Source: Ureibacillus chungkukjangi
GTDB lineage: Bacteria > Bacillota > Bacilli > Bacillales_A > Planococcaceae
NCBI RefSeq assembly: GCF_003217295.1
Contig: NZ_QJTJ01000012.1
Location: 1-64,000 of the forward strand
Length of the DNA: 64,000 nt
Direction of reading: 5' to 3'
The notes under the pieces are model-generated. The model saw only the letters and a program-made list of their open reading frames with translations. It had not been told where the DNA came from and searched no databases. Position 1 is the stretch's first letter. Each line of letters starts with the position of its first letter. Position numbers and translations under genes: made by a program. Shown here one piece after another: positions 26,924 through 36,052 of this stretch.

Positions 26924-28135
26924 TTGGCTAAAATACTAAAAAATGATTTCTTAATATTCTATTTACTATGGCCGCTGATTTTTTCCCCGAAGGAAGTACA
27001 ATTTGTCTTGCTTGGAATTTTACTTGTGCTGTTTTTAAGTAGGGGAAAAATATATTTTGACCTAGTTTCGTATTTAGTAATTTTTTATATTACGATTTAT
27101 ATTTTTTCCGTTACTAATAATATCTTGTTTTCATCGTTCAGTAGTGAACGACTGTTAGCAACGCTGAATTCACTTATGATCTGGATGGTGGGGCTCTTAT
27201 TCTACCTCGTCATGAAGGATAGTTCGATTCGCTTTAAGGATTTGACGAAAATTGCCTTTGTGAATTATTTAATCTTAATCGGTCTGTGGGTAATGAGTGT
27301 TTTTCTATTTTATATTGTAGGGCTTCGGGAAGTGATTATTTTCGGGAAAATGCTGCATTATTCCGAATGGTTTAATGATCATGAGGTTTTTCGATTTGTT
27401 AGCTTTATGGAATACCCAAACTTAATTATTATGTTTAGTTTGTTTTTATATCCACTTTACTACTGGCACATAAAGAGCTTTCAAAACAAAATTCTTCGTG
27501 TACTTTTACTGCTGGCCGGTGTGTTACCGATTATTAGTACCTATTCACGGAGCGGCTATCTTATTTTTATAGTAGGGATTATCGTTTTTGTGTTCGTTTA
27601 CCTCTATAAAAAGATAGATAGAAAAAAGTTTATTATTTTAATATGTAGTATTTTATCAGTTTTAGTGCTGATGTTCTTTTATTCTAGTGTGGTCGATACG
27701 ATTTATCAGGCTGTTGAGGAATTACTTCAAGCAAGAGAGGGAAGTAACGATAGCCGTACCTATTTAATGCTAGAAAGTATTCGAGTAAGTTTCGATAATT
27801 CTCCCCTGATTGGGATGGGCATTAAGGATCGCTCAATACTAGGGTACCCCTTGGGATCACATTCAACTTATATTGGTTTTATCTATAAAACAGGAATTGT
27901 CGGTTTTGTTATTGGTTTAATGCTTTTCATCGTTATCAATATTAAAATTCTATTAGTAAAATTAAACGGGGCCGAGCTTTTGGTCAAGATAAGTCTAATA
28001 TTGATGACTGCCCTATTTGCAGTAGAGGATATTGATGGATCTAATTGGCTAATCGTTCTGTATTTTATATTTGTCGGTCTTCTCTTTAATAATAAGCAAG
28101 CCTTTTCTCAGCAAAGTAAGACGATAATTCAATGA
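26924..28135 (+). CDS. O-antigen polymerase/ligase-like membrane protein (Wzy-like)
   Basis: About 12 hydrophobic segments over 403 aa, with a large loop near residues 270-310 and the Wzy_C-type signature SNDSRTYLMLESIRVSFDNSPLIGMGI (split by family as R-x-x-L...G-G/M-G) followed by HSTYIGFIYKTG. It probably polymerises repeat units outside the membrane. It lies between the priming transferase and a TagA-like enzyme and overlaps the latter by four bases. A ligase role is less likely in this Gram-positive setting, where the LCP protein would attach the polymer. Confidence 0.8.
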   Translation: MAKILKNDFLIFYLLWPLIFSPKEVQFVLLGILLVLFLSRGKIYFDLVSYLVIFYITIYIFSVTNNILFSSFSSERLLATLNSLMIWMVGLLFYLVMKDSSIRFKDLTKIAFVNYLILIGLWVMSVFLFYIVGLREVIIFGKMLHYSEWFNDHEVFRFVSFMEYPNLIIMFSLFLYPLYYWHIKSFQNKILRVLLLLAGVLPIISTYSRSGYLIFIVGIIVFVFVYLYKKIDRKKFIILICSILSVLVLMFFYSSVVDTIYQAVEELLQAREGSNDSRTYLMLESIRVSFDNSPLIGMGIKDRSILGYPLGSHSTYIGFIYKTGIVGFVIGLMLFIVINIKILLVKLNGAELLVKISLILMTALFAVEDIDGSNWLIVLYFIFVGLLFNNKQAFSQQSKTIIQ

Positions 28136-28896
28136 GGAATGAAGTCAAAATGAGAAATTATATTGAAAAGGAATTGTATTTAAATACACAAAAACAATTG
28201 GTTGAATTAATCGTTTCGAATATTGAAAGTCGTAGAAAGCAAACCTATTATGCTATTAACTCGGATTGTATGCTTCAATATTGGTCAGATGCTGATTACC
28301 GTAAATTAATAAATAAGGAAAAAAATTTAGTATACGTTGATGGGATGGGGGTCATCTACGCACAAAAGATCCTGAAGATACCCCAGGCGGTGGAACGGAT
28401 TGCCACAACAGACCTTTTTCCTGCATTACTAGATTATTTGAATAGACATAAAAAACCACTTCGAATTTTTCTACTAGGCGGTAAAGGGGATACAGCTGAA
28501 AGAGTAAAATCGAATTTCGCCAATAGATATCCACATACTGAAATAGTGGGGACCCATCATGGATATTTTGATAAGATTGCAGACAGCAAACAAATTATTA
28601 ACGACATCAATGCTCAAAATATCGATATTCTCTTCGTTGGATTTGGAAATCCAGTTCAAGAAAAATGGGTCGATGAATATTTCGATTCCCTTCAAGTACA
28701 GGCAATTATTACATGCGGCGGATTATTTGATTACTATGCGAACAATGTTAAAAGAGCACCTCTTTTTATGCAGAAGCTCGGATTTGAGTGGCTTTTTAGA
28801 CTGATGCAGGAACCGAGACGGTTATTTAAACGCTATATATTTGGCAATATGAAATATATAGCAAAGGTATTTTCTATTAAATTATCAAACCCATAG
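28132..28896 (+). CDS. WecG/TagA/CpsF family glycosyltransferase
   Basis: GT26-type enzyme, related to the ManNAc transferase TagA, that adds the second sugar to a lipid-linked primer. Motifs are YYAINSDCMLQYWSDADYRK, VYVDGMGVIYAQKI (about residues 71-84), RIFLLGGKGDTAERVKSNF and DILFVGFGNPVQEKW (about 163-177). The C-terminal RAPLFMQKLGFEWLFRLMQE is the usual membrane-associated end. Length 254 aa is normal. The ATG overlaps the polymerase stop. It fits directly after the priming transferase in assembly order. Confidence 0.92.
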   Translation: MRNEVKMRNYIEKELYLNTQKQLVELIVSNIESRRKQTYYAINSDCMLQYWSDADYRKLINKEKNLVYVDGMGVIYAQKILKIPQAVERIATTDLFPALLDYLNRHKKPLRIFLLGGKGDTAERVKSNFANRYPHTEIVGTHHGYFDKIADSKQIINDINAQNIDILFVGFGNPVQEKWVDEYFDSLQVQAIITCGGLFDYYANNVKRAPLFMQKLGFEWLFRLMQEPRRLFKRYIFGNMKYIAKVFSIKLSNP

Positions 28897-28906
28897 TGGA
28901 GGATAT

Positions 28907-30091
28907 ATGAAGCTTAACGACGTACATGTTGTCATCTTATCAAGTATTAAATGGGATTTTTTATGGCAGAGACATCAAATCATAGCAGAATATCTTGCTC
29001 AATATACAGATGTAACTTTTGTTGAAACAACAGGGCTACGAAATCCAAATTTTCTTAAAGCGATTGAACGAGTTAATAGAGGCTTAAATCGCAGCAAAAT
29101 ACAAAATAGGTTAAGTGCTAAAATCGATGACCTGAAAATCATTCCTCCATTTGTTCTACCACCTACATTAAAAATTTTTAGACTCGTAAACAAAGGTCTA
29201 TTTATACCCACATTAGCTAAAAAAATTAAGCAATCATCCAACAAACCTATCGTATTCATTTCTTACCTGCCAACATCAAGTGCTCTTCAACTTATACATG
29301 AACTCAACCCTGCAAAAGTCGTATATGACTGTGTGTTAAATTTCGAAATGTTTCCTGGAATCCCCAAGGATATGCTAACAACGGAGAATCAGCTAATTTC
29401 TAAATCCGATCTTTTAATTGTTGATTCAGTGCATCTCTATAAAAAACATAGGGACAAACATGAAAAAATTGCAAAGATACCAGCTGCTGTTCATTTTGAA
29501 AATTTTCATTCAATTTATGATGTGAAAACACGGAGTGAAAATCCATTGATAGCAACGTATTTTGGTGGAATTGACCTGTATCGAATCGATTGGGCTATTA
29601 TTGAGGGTTTGTTGGACAAGGGAGTCGTTGTGAAATTGATTGGTCCAGCAGCTGAAGGAATTCCTATTCAGCATGAAAAGCTGATTCACCAGCACGCAGT
29701 TTCTCATGAGGCTTTACCAAATGTCTTAAAAGATAGTGATGTATTCATTTTACCTTATAAAATTACGGAATTTACGAAAGGGACTTTCCCAGCGAAGCTC
29801 TTTGAGTGTTTTGCAACAGGGAAACCAATTGTTGCAACTGCTCTTCCAGATTTAGTTTTGTTTGAGGATTTGATTGAAATTGGTGAGAACGTAGATGCCT
29901 TTACAGAAAAAGTGTTAAAAGCGATTGAAAGTGATTACGAAAAACGTACAATGGAGCGCCTGAAAATCGCCAAGGAAAATTCATGGGATAGTCGGTGTGA
30001 TATCTATAAGCAGCACTTAGAACTTTTAGTCTGTGAGCACTATCAACGAGAGGATGAAATTATTTCTAGCAAAATAGGTGTAAATGTATGA
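28907..30091 (+). CDS. Glycosyltransferase, GT-B fold, TuaH-like
   Basis: Retaining-type GT-B glycosyltransferase. The N-terminal part VVILSSIKWDFLWQRHQIIA and the C-terminal donor motif FPAKLFECFATGKPIVATAL (about residues 301-320), with the acidic E-x7-E-like pattern, support the call. It resembles TuaH of the teichuronic-acid cluster, from memory of that family. With ugd and galE in the locus, the donor could be UDP-glucuronate or UDP-galactose. The gene is 10 bases after the TagA-like gene and overlaps galE by four bases. Confidence 0.82.
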   Translation: MKLNDVHVVILSSIKWDFLWQRHQIIAEYLAQYTDVTFVETTGLRNPNFLKAIERVNRGLNRSKIQNRLSAKIDDLKIIPPFVLPPTLKIFRLVNKGLFIPTLAKKIKQSSNKPIVFISYLPTSSALQLIHELNPAKVVYDCVLNFEMFPGIPKDMLTTENQLISKSDLLIVDSVHLYKKHRDKHEKIAKIPAAVHFENFHSIYDVKTRSENPLIATYFGGIDLYRIDWAIIEGLLDKGVVVKLIGPAAEGIPIQHEKLIHQHAVSHEALPNVLKDSDVFILPYKITEFTKGTFPAKLFECFATGKPIVATALPDLVLFEDLIEIGENVDAFTEKVLKAIESDYEKRTMERLKIAKENSWDSRCDIYKQHLELLVCEHYQREDEIISSKIGVNV

Positions 30092-31059
30092 TTTTAGTAG
30101 TTGGTGGAGCAGGATATATAGGTAGCCATCTTGTAAAAGACCTGGCAGCAAATAGGGAAGTATTAGTACTTGATAATCTTTCAACTGGACATCTTGTTTC
30201 CTTAGATTATAAAGCGGATTTTGTAGAAGGAGATTTAAGGGATGCCACGCTTTTAGACAATCTCTTTTCAAAGTATCCGATTGAAGCAGTGATGCATTTT
30301 GCTGCCGCAAGTTTAGTAGGGGAATCAGTTAGTCATCCATTAAAATATTATGAAAATAATGTCGTTGCGACATTCAATTTATTAAAAGCCATGTTAAAGC
30401 ATGATGTGAAAAACTTTATTTTTTCTTCTACTGCAGCTACTTATGGTTTGCCGGATATAGAACACATTGATGAAACAGTTGCTACAGCACCAATCAATCC
30501 TTATGGACAATCTAAATTAATGATTGAACAGATGCTTGCTGACTTTGGTAATGCTTATGGTCTTCAGTATATTGCATTACGCTATTTTAATGCAGCTGGT
30601 GCACATGAAACTGGTGAGATTGGTGAAAGTCATACACCTGAAACGCATTTAATTCCAATTATTTTACAGCATTTAGTTGGGGTACGTGAAAAGGTTTCTG
30701 TTTTTGGGACAGATTATGCTACACCGGATGGCACTTGTGTTCGTGATTATATTCACGTAACAGACATCGCAAAGGCCCATATCATAGCATTGGATGCATT
30801 GCTTTCAGGCAAAGTGAAAAATGAGATTTATAATTTAGGTAATGGCCAAGGTTATTCTGTTAAAGAAGTGATTACAGCATGTGAAATGGTAACGGGATTG
30901 AAGGCTAGAGTGGAAGAAAGTGAAAGACGTGCGGGAGATCCTGGTAGATTGGTAGCAGCAAGTAAAAAAATTGAAACGGAGCTTGGTTGGAAAGCTGAGC
31001 AAAATTTAATGCAAATTATTGAAAGTGCTTGGAAATGGCATAAAAACCAAAGATATTAA
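30088..31059 (+). CDS. galE: UDP-glucose 4-epimerase
   Basis: Interconverts UDP-glucose and UDP-galactose (or the N-acetyl forms). The NAD site is LVVGGAGYIGSHLVKDL; catalytic Ser/Thr are in FIFSSTAATYGLPD (about residues 109-122) and Tyr-x3-Lys in NPYGQSKLMIEQ (about 135-146). LRYFNAAGA and RRAGDPGRLVA follow. Length 323 aa is typical. It is the last gene of the rfbA-to-galE run, followed by about 120 bases before the kinase pair. Confidence 0.92.
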   Translation: MILVVGGAGYIGSHLVKDLAANREVLVLDNLSTGHLVSLDYKADFVEGDLRDATLLDNLFSKYPIEAVMHFAAASLVGESVSHPLKYYENNVVATFNLLKAMLKHDVKNFIFSSTAATYGLPDIEHIDETVATAPINPYGQSKLMIEQMLADFGNAYGLQYIALRYFNAAGAHETGEIGESHTPETHLIPIILQHLVGVREKVSVFGTDYATPDGTCVRDYIHVTDIAKAHIIALDALLSGKVKNEIYNLGNGQGYSVKEVITACEMVTGLKARVEESERRAGDPGRLVAASKKIETELGWKAEQNLMQIIESAWKWHKNQRY

Positions 31060-31176
31060 TAGAAATAAAGTTAGAATAAAAGACAATTAAAGTTTATAGA
31101 ATAAAAAGAAAGCATATACTCATAGATTTGAAAATAAGCTGCTACATTTTATTTTTCTACAGGGAGGATTGATAAA

Positions 31177-31911
31177 ATGTTAGAAAAAAATAGCATACAA
31201 GACATAGTGAAGGTCATTAAGAAAAGAATCTTCCTAATTTTAAGTATTGTAGTAATTGTTTCAGGAATAGTAGCAGGAATCAATTATTATCTCCTTCCTG
31301 ATATTTTTCAGGCTCAAACACAAATTTTAGTTAACCAAAAAAGTACGAGTCCAGAGGGAGATCCATGGTCACGAAACGAGTCTGATTTACAGTTGATTGA
31401 TACGTATAATGTCATTATCAAAAGTCCAGCCATTTTAAACAAGGTAATAGAAGAGCTTAAACTGGACAGCACCTCAGAAGCATTATCTCAACAAATCACA
31501 GTCTCGAACCAGGTCAACTCAAAAGTAGTGAATATCATCGCAAGAGATTCAAATGAGAAACAGGCAGTAGACTTAGCGAATAAAACGGCGGATGTCTTTA
31601 AAGAAGAAATTCCAAAGCTTATGAACGTTGATAATATCAATATCTTATCATCGGCAAAATTTAACGAAAATGCTAAGCCGATTAAACCAAACAAAATTCT
31701 AAACGTTGCAATTGCTGGTGTAGTTAGCCTCCTACTTGGCATTGGACTAGTCTTCTTAATCGAAGTTTTCGATACAACGATTAAAACCGAAAAAGACATT
31801 GAGGAAATTTCGAGTATCCCGATTATAGGAGTAATAAGCCCATTTGAATCAGAGGAAAGAAATAGGTCTAAGAAGAAACTCCAAGAGCAAAGGAGAAATG
31901 TAATTGTTTAA
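31177..31911 (+). CDS. CpsC/CapA-type chain-length protein and BY-kinase activator
   Basis: Polysaccharide co-polymerase of the Wzz family. There are two membrane segments at about residues 20-40 (ILSIVVIVSGIVAGINYYLL) and 172-192 (IAGVVSLLLGIGLVFLIEVF), enclosing an outer domain. The second segment is preceded by the proline-rich KPIKPNKIL. The cytoplasmic tail normally activates the partner kinase, here encoded next with an eight-base overlap. It controls polymer length. AGGGAGG precedes ATG. Confidence 0.9.
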   Translation: MLEKNSIQDIVKVIKKRIFLILSIVVIVSGIVAGINYYLLPDIFQAQTQILVNQKSTSPEGDPWSRNESDLQLIDTYNVIIKSPAILNKVIEELKLDSTSEALSQQITVSNQVNSKVVNIIARDSNEKQAVDLANKTADVFKEEIPKLMNVDNINILSSAKFNENAKPIKPNKILNVAIAGVVSLLLGIGLVFLIEVFDTTIKTEKDIEEISSIPIIGVISPFESEERNRSKKKLQEQRRNVIV

Positions 31912-32614
31912 CAAGAAAAAGAGAAAGTTGAAAAAACAAGCAAAGATGCCACGAACTCTTATTACAATCTCAGATAATAATTCCTTAATCTCAGAGCAAT
32001 TTCGAACAATCCGAGCCAATATCAATTTCTCTATGCCGGAGGATGAACTAAAAACGATTTTAATCACTTCTTCTTCTCCGGGAGAGGGAAAGTCAACAAA
32101 TGCGGCAAATATTGCGGTTGTCTTTGCACAGGAAGGAAAAAGAGTGCTGTTAGTTGACGCAGATTTACGTAAACCTACTTTGCATTACACGTTTAATCTT
32201 AAAAACCTGACAGGCTTAACGCATATATTGGTTGGAAAATATTTTTTATTTAATGTAATTCAAGAATCACCGATTGCAGGCTTACACTTTCTTCCGAGTG
32301 GACCGATTCCGCCAAACCCATCTGAATTACTAGCATCCAGTAATATGGATAATTTTCTGGAGGAAGTAAAGAAAAAATACGACCTTATTATTTTTGACGC
32401 ACCACCTATTATATCTGTATCCGACTCACAAATTTTAGGAAATAAATGTGACGGCACATTGTTAGTCGTGAACTCTGGTATTTCTGAGAAAAAGGATTTT
32501 TTAAAGTCAGAGGAAATACTTGTAGCTTCTAAAGCAAGAATTATCGGAGCTGTGTTAAATAACTACAAAATGCCAAAAGATCATTATCAAAACTATTATG
32601 CCTATTCAAATTAA
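31904..32614 (+). CDS. CpsD/CapB-type tyrosine kinase (BY-kinase)
   Basis: Cytoplasmic autokinase that cycles phosphorylation to control polymer assembly and can phosphorylate Ugd-type enzymes. The Walker A is ITSSSPGEGKSTNAANIA (about residues 51-68), Walker A' is VLLVDADLRKPTLH, and Walker B is LIIFDAPPI. The C-terminal tyrosine cluster is short: YQNYYAYSN. The TTG start overlaps the chain-length gene. No CpsB/YwqE-type phosphatase is visible nearby. It ends at the terminator at 32630. Confidence 0.93.
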   Translation: MFNKKKRKLKKQAKMPRTLITISDNNSLISEQFRTIRANINFSMPEDELKTILITSSSPGEGKSTNAANIAVVFAQEGKRVLLVDADLRKPTLHYTFNLKNLTGLTHILVGKYFLFNVIQESPIAGLHFLPSGPIPPNPSELLASSNMDNFLEEVKKKYDLIIFDAPPIISVSDSQILGNKCDGTLLVVNSGISEKKDFLKSEEILVASKARIIGAVLNNYKMPKDHYQNYYAYSN

Positions 32615-32629
32615 GCTTCCGTGTTCGGA

Positions 32630-32673
32630 GTTGTTTCTCACTGCTACGTGGAGGGACAACTTTTATTTTTTTA
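32630..32673 (+). terminator. Rho-independent terminator after the kinase gene
   Basis: GTTGTTTCTC (32630-32639) pairs with GAGGGACAAC (32651-32660), with two G-T pairs, followed by a T-rich stretch. Confidence 0.75.
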
Positions 32674-32805
32674 GGTAAAGTGACTTGTTTTTTGAATAAA
32701 TTTACATATTATATACATGTTTCGACAATTAGCTTATGTAATTTAGTGTATAATCTGGAATAGAAAAGTTAAATTGTTGTTGCTAATGGACTAGGAAGGT
32801 GTTTT

Positions 32806-34494
32806 ATGAAGGAACTTTATACAAAATGGAGATCAAATAATCTACCAAATTACTTATTAGAAGAGCTAGATTCAATTTTACAAGATGAGAAGGCAATTGA
32901 GGATCGTTTCTATCAATATGTATCCTTTGGAACAGGTGGAATGCGAGGTGTACTAGGTGCCGGCACGAACCGTATGAATATCTTCACGATTCGTCGCGTT
33001 TCAGAAGGACTAGCCCGCTATATCGAGTCAAATGGGGAAGAAGCGAAAAAACGTGGTGTTGTTCTAGCCTATGATACACGCCATTTCTCAAGAGAATTTG
33101 CTGTAGAAACTGCGAGTGTACTAGGTGCACATGGGATTACTACATATATTTACAAGGAGCCCCGCCCAACGCCACAGCTATCCTATACTGTTAGGGAGCT
33201 CAATGCATTTGCCGGTGTAGTTATTACAGCTAGTCATAATCCCAAACAATATAATGGCTTCAAGGTTTATGGTGAAGACGGTGCACAGCTTGTTCCTACT
33301 GGAGCAAAGCAAATCGTACAACATATGGAGCAAATCGAGGATATCTTTGAAATTGTGGTCGAGGATATAGAGAAACTAGAATCACAAGGATATGTAAAGT
33401 GGATTTTAGATGAGCTAGACGCAAAGTTTATGGATAACCTACTGACACTAAAAGAAAACAGTGCTATCGATTCCGAGATGAAAATTGTCTATTCACCACT
33501 ACATGGTGCTGGATTGGTGCCTGTAACAGAAGGGTTAAAGCAATTTGGATTTAGCAACGTGCATCTTGTAGAAGAACAAGCAATCCAAGATGGTGCTTTT
33601 CCAACGGTATCTTATCCAAATCCTGAGGAGCCAGCAGCATTTAAATTAGCGATGGAGCTTGGTGAAAAGGTAGGGGCAGAATTATTATTAGCAACAGATC
33701 CTGACGCTGACCGGTTAGGTGTAGCCGTGCGAAATGGTGCCAATTACGAGCTGCTAACAGGAAATCAACTAGGTGCCTTATTATTACACTATCTGTTCCA
33801 AACACATCTTCATAACGGGACATTACCTGCAAATGGTGTGATGATCAAAACCATCGTAACAGCCGAGCTAGGTGCTAAAATTGCCGCCCATTATAATACC
33901 GATGTGATTAACACATTAACAGGCTTCAAATACATCGCCGAAAAAATTGAGGAATTTGAAAAGTCTGGTGAGCGTACCTTCTTATTTGGTTATGAAGAAA
34001 GCTATGGTTACCTAATCAAAACCTTCGCCCGCGACAAAGATGCAGTGCAAGTTGCTCTAAAAGTTGCGGAAATGGCAGCATATTATTCTAAGGCAGGCCA
34101 ATCCTTATTGGACGTCCTAAACGATTTGCATAAAGAATTTGGCTACCATAAAGAAGCCCTTGTTTCACAGGTATTTGAAGGAAAAGATGGTCAGGAGCAA
34201 ATGAACGCCATTCTAAACAAAATCCGTGAAAACATCCCCTCTGAAATTGCAGGCATTCCAGTTGCAAGAGTAGAGGATTATCTAAGTAGCGTAGCGACGT
34301 TAGCAGATGGGTTAACGTTGGATATCACATTACCAAAAGAAAATGCAATCAAAATCGTCTTAGCAAACGATGCATGGATTGCCATCCGCCCATCAGGCAC
34401 TGAACCAAAATGCAAATATTATTTTGGCGTAGTAGCAGAGAGCGATGAGGAAGCAAGTTTGTTGTTAGAGAAAATTAAATCAGGCATTCTTTGA
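32806..34494 (+). CDS. pgcA: Phosphoglucomutase / phospho-sugar mutase
   Basis: Interconverts glucose-6-phosphate and glucose-1-phosphate, the entry point for both GalU and RfbA. Catalytic serine loop VVITASHNPKQYNGFKVYGE (about residues 138-157), metal loop ATDPDADRLGVAV (about 297-309), sugar loop GYEESYGYLIK and phosphate loop RPSGTEPKCKYYFG near the end. It is 562 aa, the length of PgcA of Bacillus. It stands alone with its own terminator, after the polysaccharide locus. It probably also serves housekeeping glycolipid and wall synthesis. Confidence 0.94.
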   Translation: MKELYTKWRSNNLPNYLLEELDSILQDEKAIEDRFYQYVSFGTGGMRGVLGAGTNRMNIFTIRRVSEGLARYIESNGEEAKKRGVVLAYDTRHFSREFAVETASVLGAHGITTYIYKEPRPTPQLSYTVRELNAFAGVVITASHNPKQYNGFKVYGEDGAQLVPTGAKQIVQHMEQIEDIFEIVVEDIEKLESQGYVKWILDELDAKFMDNLLTLKENSAIDSEMKIVYSPLHGAGLVPVTEGLKQFGFSNVHLVEEQAIQDGAFPTVSYPNPEEPAAFKLAMELGEKVGAELLLATDPDADRLGVAVRNGANYELLTGNQLGALLLHYLFQTHLHNGTLPANGVMIKTIVTAELGAKIAAHYNTDVINTLTGFKYIAEKIEEFEKSGERTFLFGYEESYGYLIKTFARDKDAVQVALKVAEMAAYYSKAGQSLLDVLNDLHKEFGYHKEALVSQVFEGKDGQEQMNAILNKIRENIPSEIAGIPVARVEDYLSSVATLADGLTLDITLPKENAIKIVLANDAWIAIRPSGTEPKCKYYFGVVAESDEEASLLLEKIKSGIL

Positions 34495-34500
34495 TGTTGG

Positions 34501-34534
34501 GCTGCACCTTTAGTTTTGGGGTGCGGTTTTTTAT
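34501..34534 (+). terminator. Rho-independent terminator after pgcA
   Basis: CTGCACC/GGTGCGG-type stem (34502-34508 with 34520-34526, one G-T pair), followed by six T. Confidence 0.8.
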
Positions 34535-34592
34535 TTTGTTGAATAATCCTGTTTTCACTTGGTAAGTAATAGGGAAAAAGGGTTTGTTATTA

Positions 34593-34709
34593 ATGAAAGA
34601 AGACGGAAACTTTTTCAAAGGGGTCTTTATAGCGTTTTTGCTATCGATTCCTTTATGGATAGCTATGTTTAGCATGTTTCAGTTGATTAGTCGAGCATTG
34701 AAACCATGA
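34593..34709 (+). CDS. Small membrane protein, 38 aa
   Basis: An ATG-initiated frame encodes a charged N-terminus (MKEDGNFFKG) followed by one hydrophobic helix (VFIAFLLSIPLWIAMFSMF) and a basic tail. It ends directly at a strong terminator. The upstream AAAGGG is about ten bases away. Family unknown; several Bacillus genomes have similar single-span peptides, but no specific one is claimed. Confidence 0.55.
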   Translation: MKEDGNFFKGVFIAFLLSIPLWIAMFSMFQLISRALKP

Positions 34710-34743
34710 TCACTAGGCGAGGGTGCACTAGTGATTTTTTTAT
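34709..34743 (+). terminator. Rho-independent terminator
   Basis: ATCACTAG/CTAGTGAT perfect eight-base stem followed by seven T. Confidence 0.85.
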
Positions 34744-34823
34744 TTTTCCAGTTATTTTGCGCAAAATGTGATTGGAGTGTTAAAATGAATAGACTGATTT
34801 AGTGAGAAAGAGTGATTTATAAC

Positions 34824-35621
34824 ATGAAAGTAATTTTTATTGGTGATATCGTAGGATCGATAGGCCGTGAAGCCGTTGAAAAATATCTACCACGTTTAAA
34901 AAGAAAATATGCTGCCGATGTCGTGATTGCCAATGGTGAAAACGCAGCAGCGGGTCGCGGAATTACACAAAAGATTTACCAGCAATTGCTACAGGTTGGT
35001 GTGGACGTCATCACAATGGGGAACCACACTTGGGATAATAAAGACATCTTCGAATTTATCGACGATGCAGATTACTTAATTCGCCCAGCCAACTTCTCCG
35101 AGGAGGCGCCCGGTAAAGGGATGGTCCAAATTTCGAAGAATGGTGTGACATTATCGGTTATCAACTTACATGGCCGTGTCTTCTTGCCACCCCACGAGGA
35201 CCCATTTGCAATGGCCGACAAGCTAGTCGAGGAAGCGCGCAAAACATCTCCATTAGTATTTGTCGACTTCCATGCAGAAGTAACAAGTGAGAAAATCGCA
35301 TTAGGCTGGCACTTAGACGGCCGCGTTTCAGCAGTAGTGGGCACACACACACATGTCCAAACTGCAGACAGCCGCATCTACCCAGGAGGCACAGCCTATA
35401 TCACTGACGTAGGCATGACAGGCCCATACGATGAAATCCTGGGAATGCAAAAAGAAAGCGTCATCTACAAATTCCAAACCAACATGCCAGCCCGCTTCGA
35501 AGTCCCTAAAGAAGGTCGCGAAGTCCTGAGCGGCTTCTTCGTTGAGATTGATGATAAGACAGGAAAAGCTCTGCACTGCGAACGTATTTATATCAATGCA
35601 GATTATCCTTTTAAAGGGTAG
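34824..35621 (+). CDS. ymdB: YmdB phosphodiesterase
   Basis: Metallophosphoesterase of the YmdB (TIGR00282) family, shown in B. subtilis to cleave 2',3'-cyclic nucleotides and to influence biofilm and motility genes. Metal-binding motifs are VIFIGDIVGSIGREA, ANGENAAAGRG, TMGNHTWDN and VVGTHTHVQTAD. At 265 aa it matches the family length. ATG 34824 is preferred to GTG 34812, because it gives the canonical MKVIFIGDIVG start. As in B. subtilis, it precedes spoVS, but here 800 bases of repeat-bearing sequence lie between. Confidence 0.94.
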   Translation: MKVIFIGDIVGSIGREAVEKYLPRLKRKYAADVVIANGENAAAGRGITQKIYQQLLQVGVDVITMGNHTWDNKDIFEFIDDADYLIRPANFSEEAPGKGMVQISKNGVTLSVINLHGRVFLPPHEDPFAMADKLVEEARKTSPLVFVDFHAEVTSEKIALGWHLDGRVSAVVGTHTHVQTADSRIYPGGTAYITDVGMTGPYDEILGMQKESVIYKFQTNMPARFEVPKEGREVLSGFFVEIDDKTGKALHCERIYINADYPFKG

Positions 35622-35626
35622 TATTG

Positions 35627-35654
35627 AAAGCCCACCAATTTTGGTGGGCTTTTA
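35627..35654 (+). terminator. Rho-independent terminator after ymdB
   Basis: AAGCCCACCA and TGGTGGGCTT pair around an AATT/ATTT loop, followed by TTTAT. Confidence 0.85.
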
Positions 35655-35781
35655 TAGTTGCTGGAGGTGCATTGCACGTTTTGATTTGGCAGGGCAAACT
35701 GGCAGATCAACAATGATTCTGACGGATATATTTTCGGAGTATTACTTACGCGAATAATAATAAAAAAAGATAGAAAGTGTT

Positions 35782-35804
35782 AATAAATTTATGCTAAATT
35801 TATT
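35782..35804. repeat. Palindromic leader of a repeat element, copy 1
   Basis: AATAAATTT-ATGCT-AAATTTATT, a perfect nine-base inverted repeat. The same arms with a different loop occur at 36030-36052. It lies 30 bases before the 21-bp array. Confidence 0.7.
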
Positions 35805-35831
35805 AATTATAAACTACAAAGGCAAGTGGAA

Positions 35832-35915
35832 TTTTGAACTGGCTAGATTATTGAAGAAAGTGGCTGAATTTTTACAAAAAGTGGCCAGATTATTGCTAGA
35901 GGTGGCAAGATTCAG
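35832..35915 (+). repeat. 21-bp tandem array, GTGGCTAGATT type, 4 units
   Basis: Units CTGGCTAGATT, GTGGCTGAATT, GTGGCCAGATT and GTGGCAAGATT follow at 21-base steps. The alanine codon position reads GCT, GCT, GCC, GCA. A 49-codon frame from ATG 35791 runs through it, giving heptads such as LARLLKK and VAEFLQK. Confidence 0.75.
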
Positions 35916-36029
35916 TAGATGCGTACGCTTTGCAATTTAAGAAAGTAACTAATCCTTAAGTCCTTACCCTTAACAATTCACTTGAGTAACTAAAGCTTGC
36001 AACCTAGTTAAGAAAAAGCAAGAGTGTTT

Positions 36030-36052
36030 AATAAATTTGTGCCAAATTTATT
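36030..36052. repeat. Palindromic leader of a repeat element, copy 2
   Basis: AATAAATTT-GTGCC-AAATTTATT. It is followed by a single 21-bp-type unit (GGGCGAGATTCT) and a tail similar to that after copy 1 (GCGCTTTTTAAC and GCAACTAATC), so the two stretches are paralogous. Confidence 0.65.
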
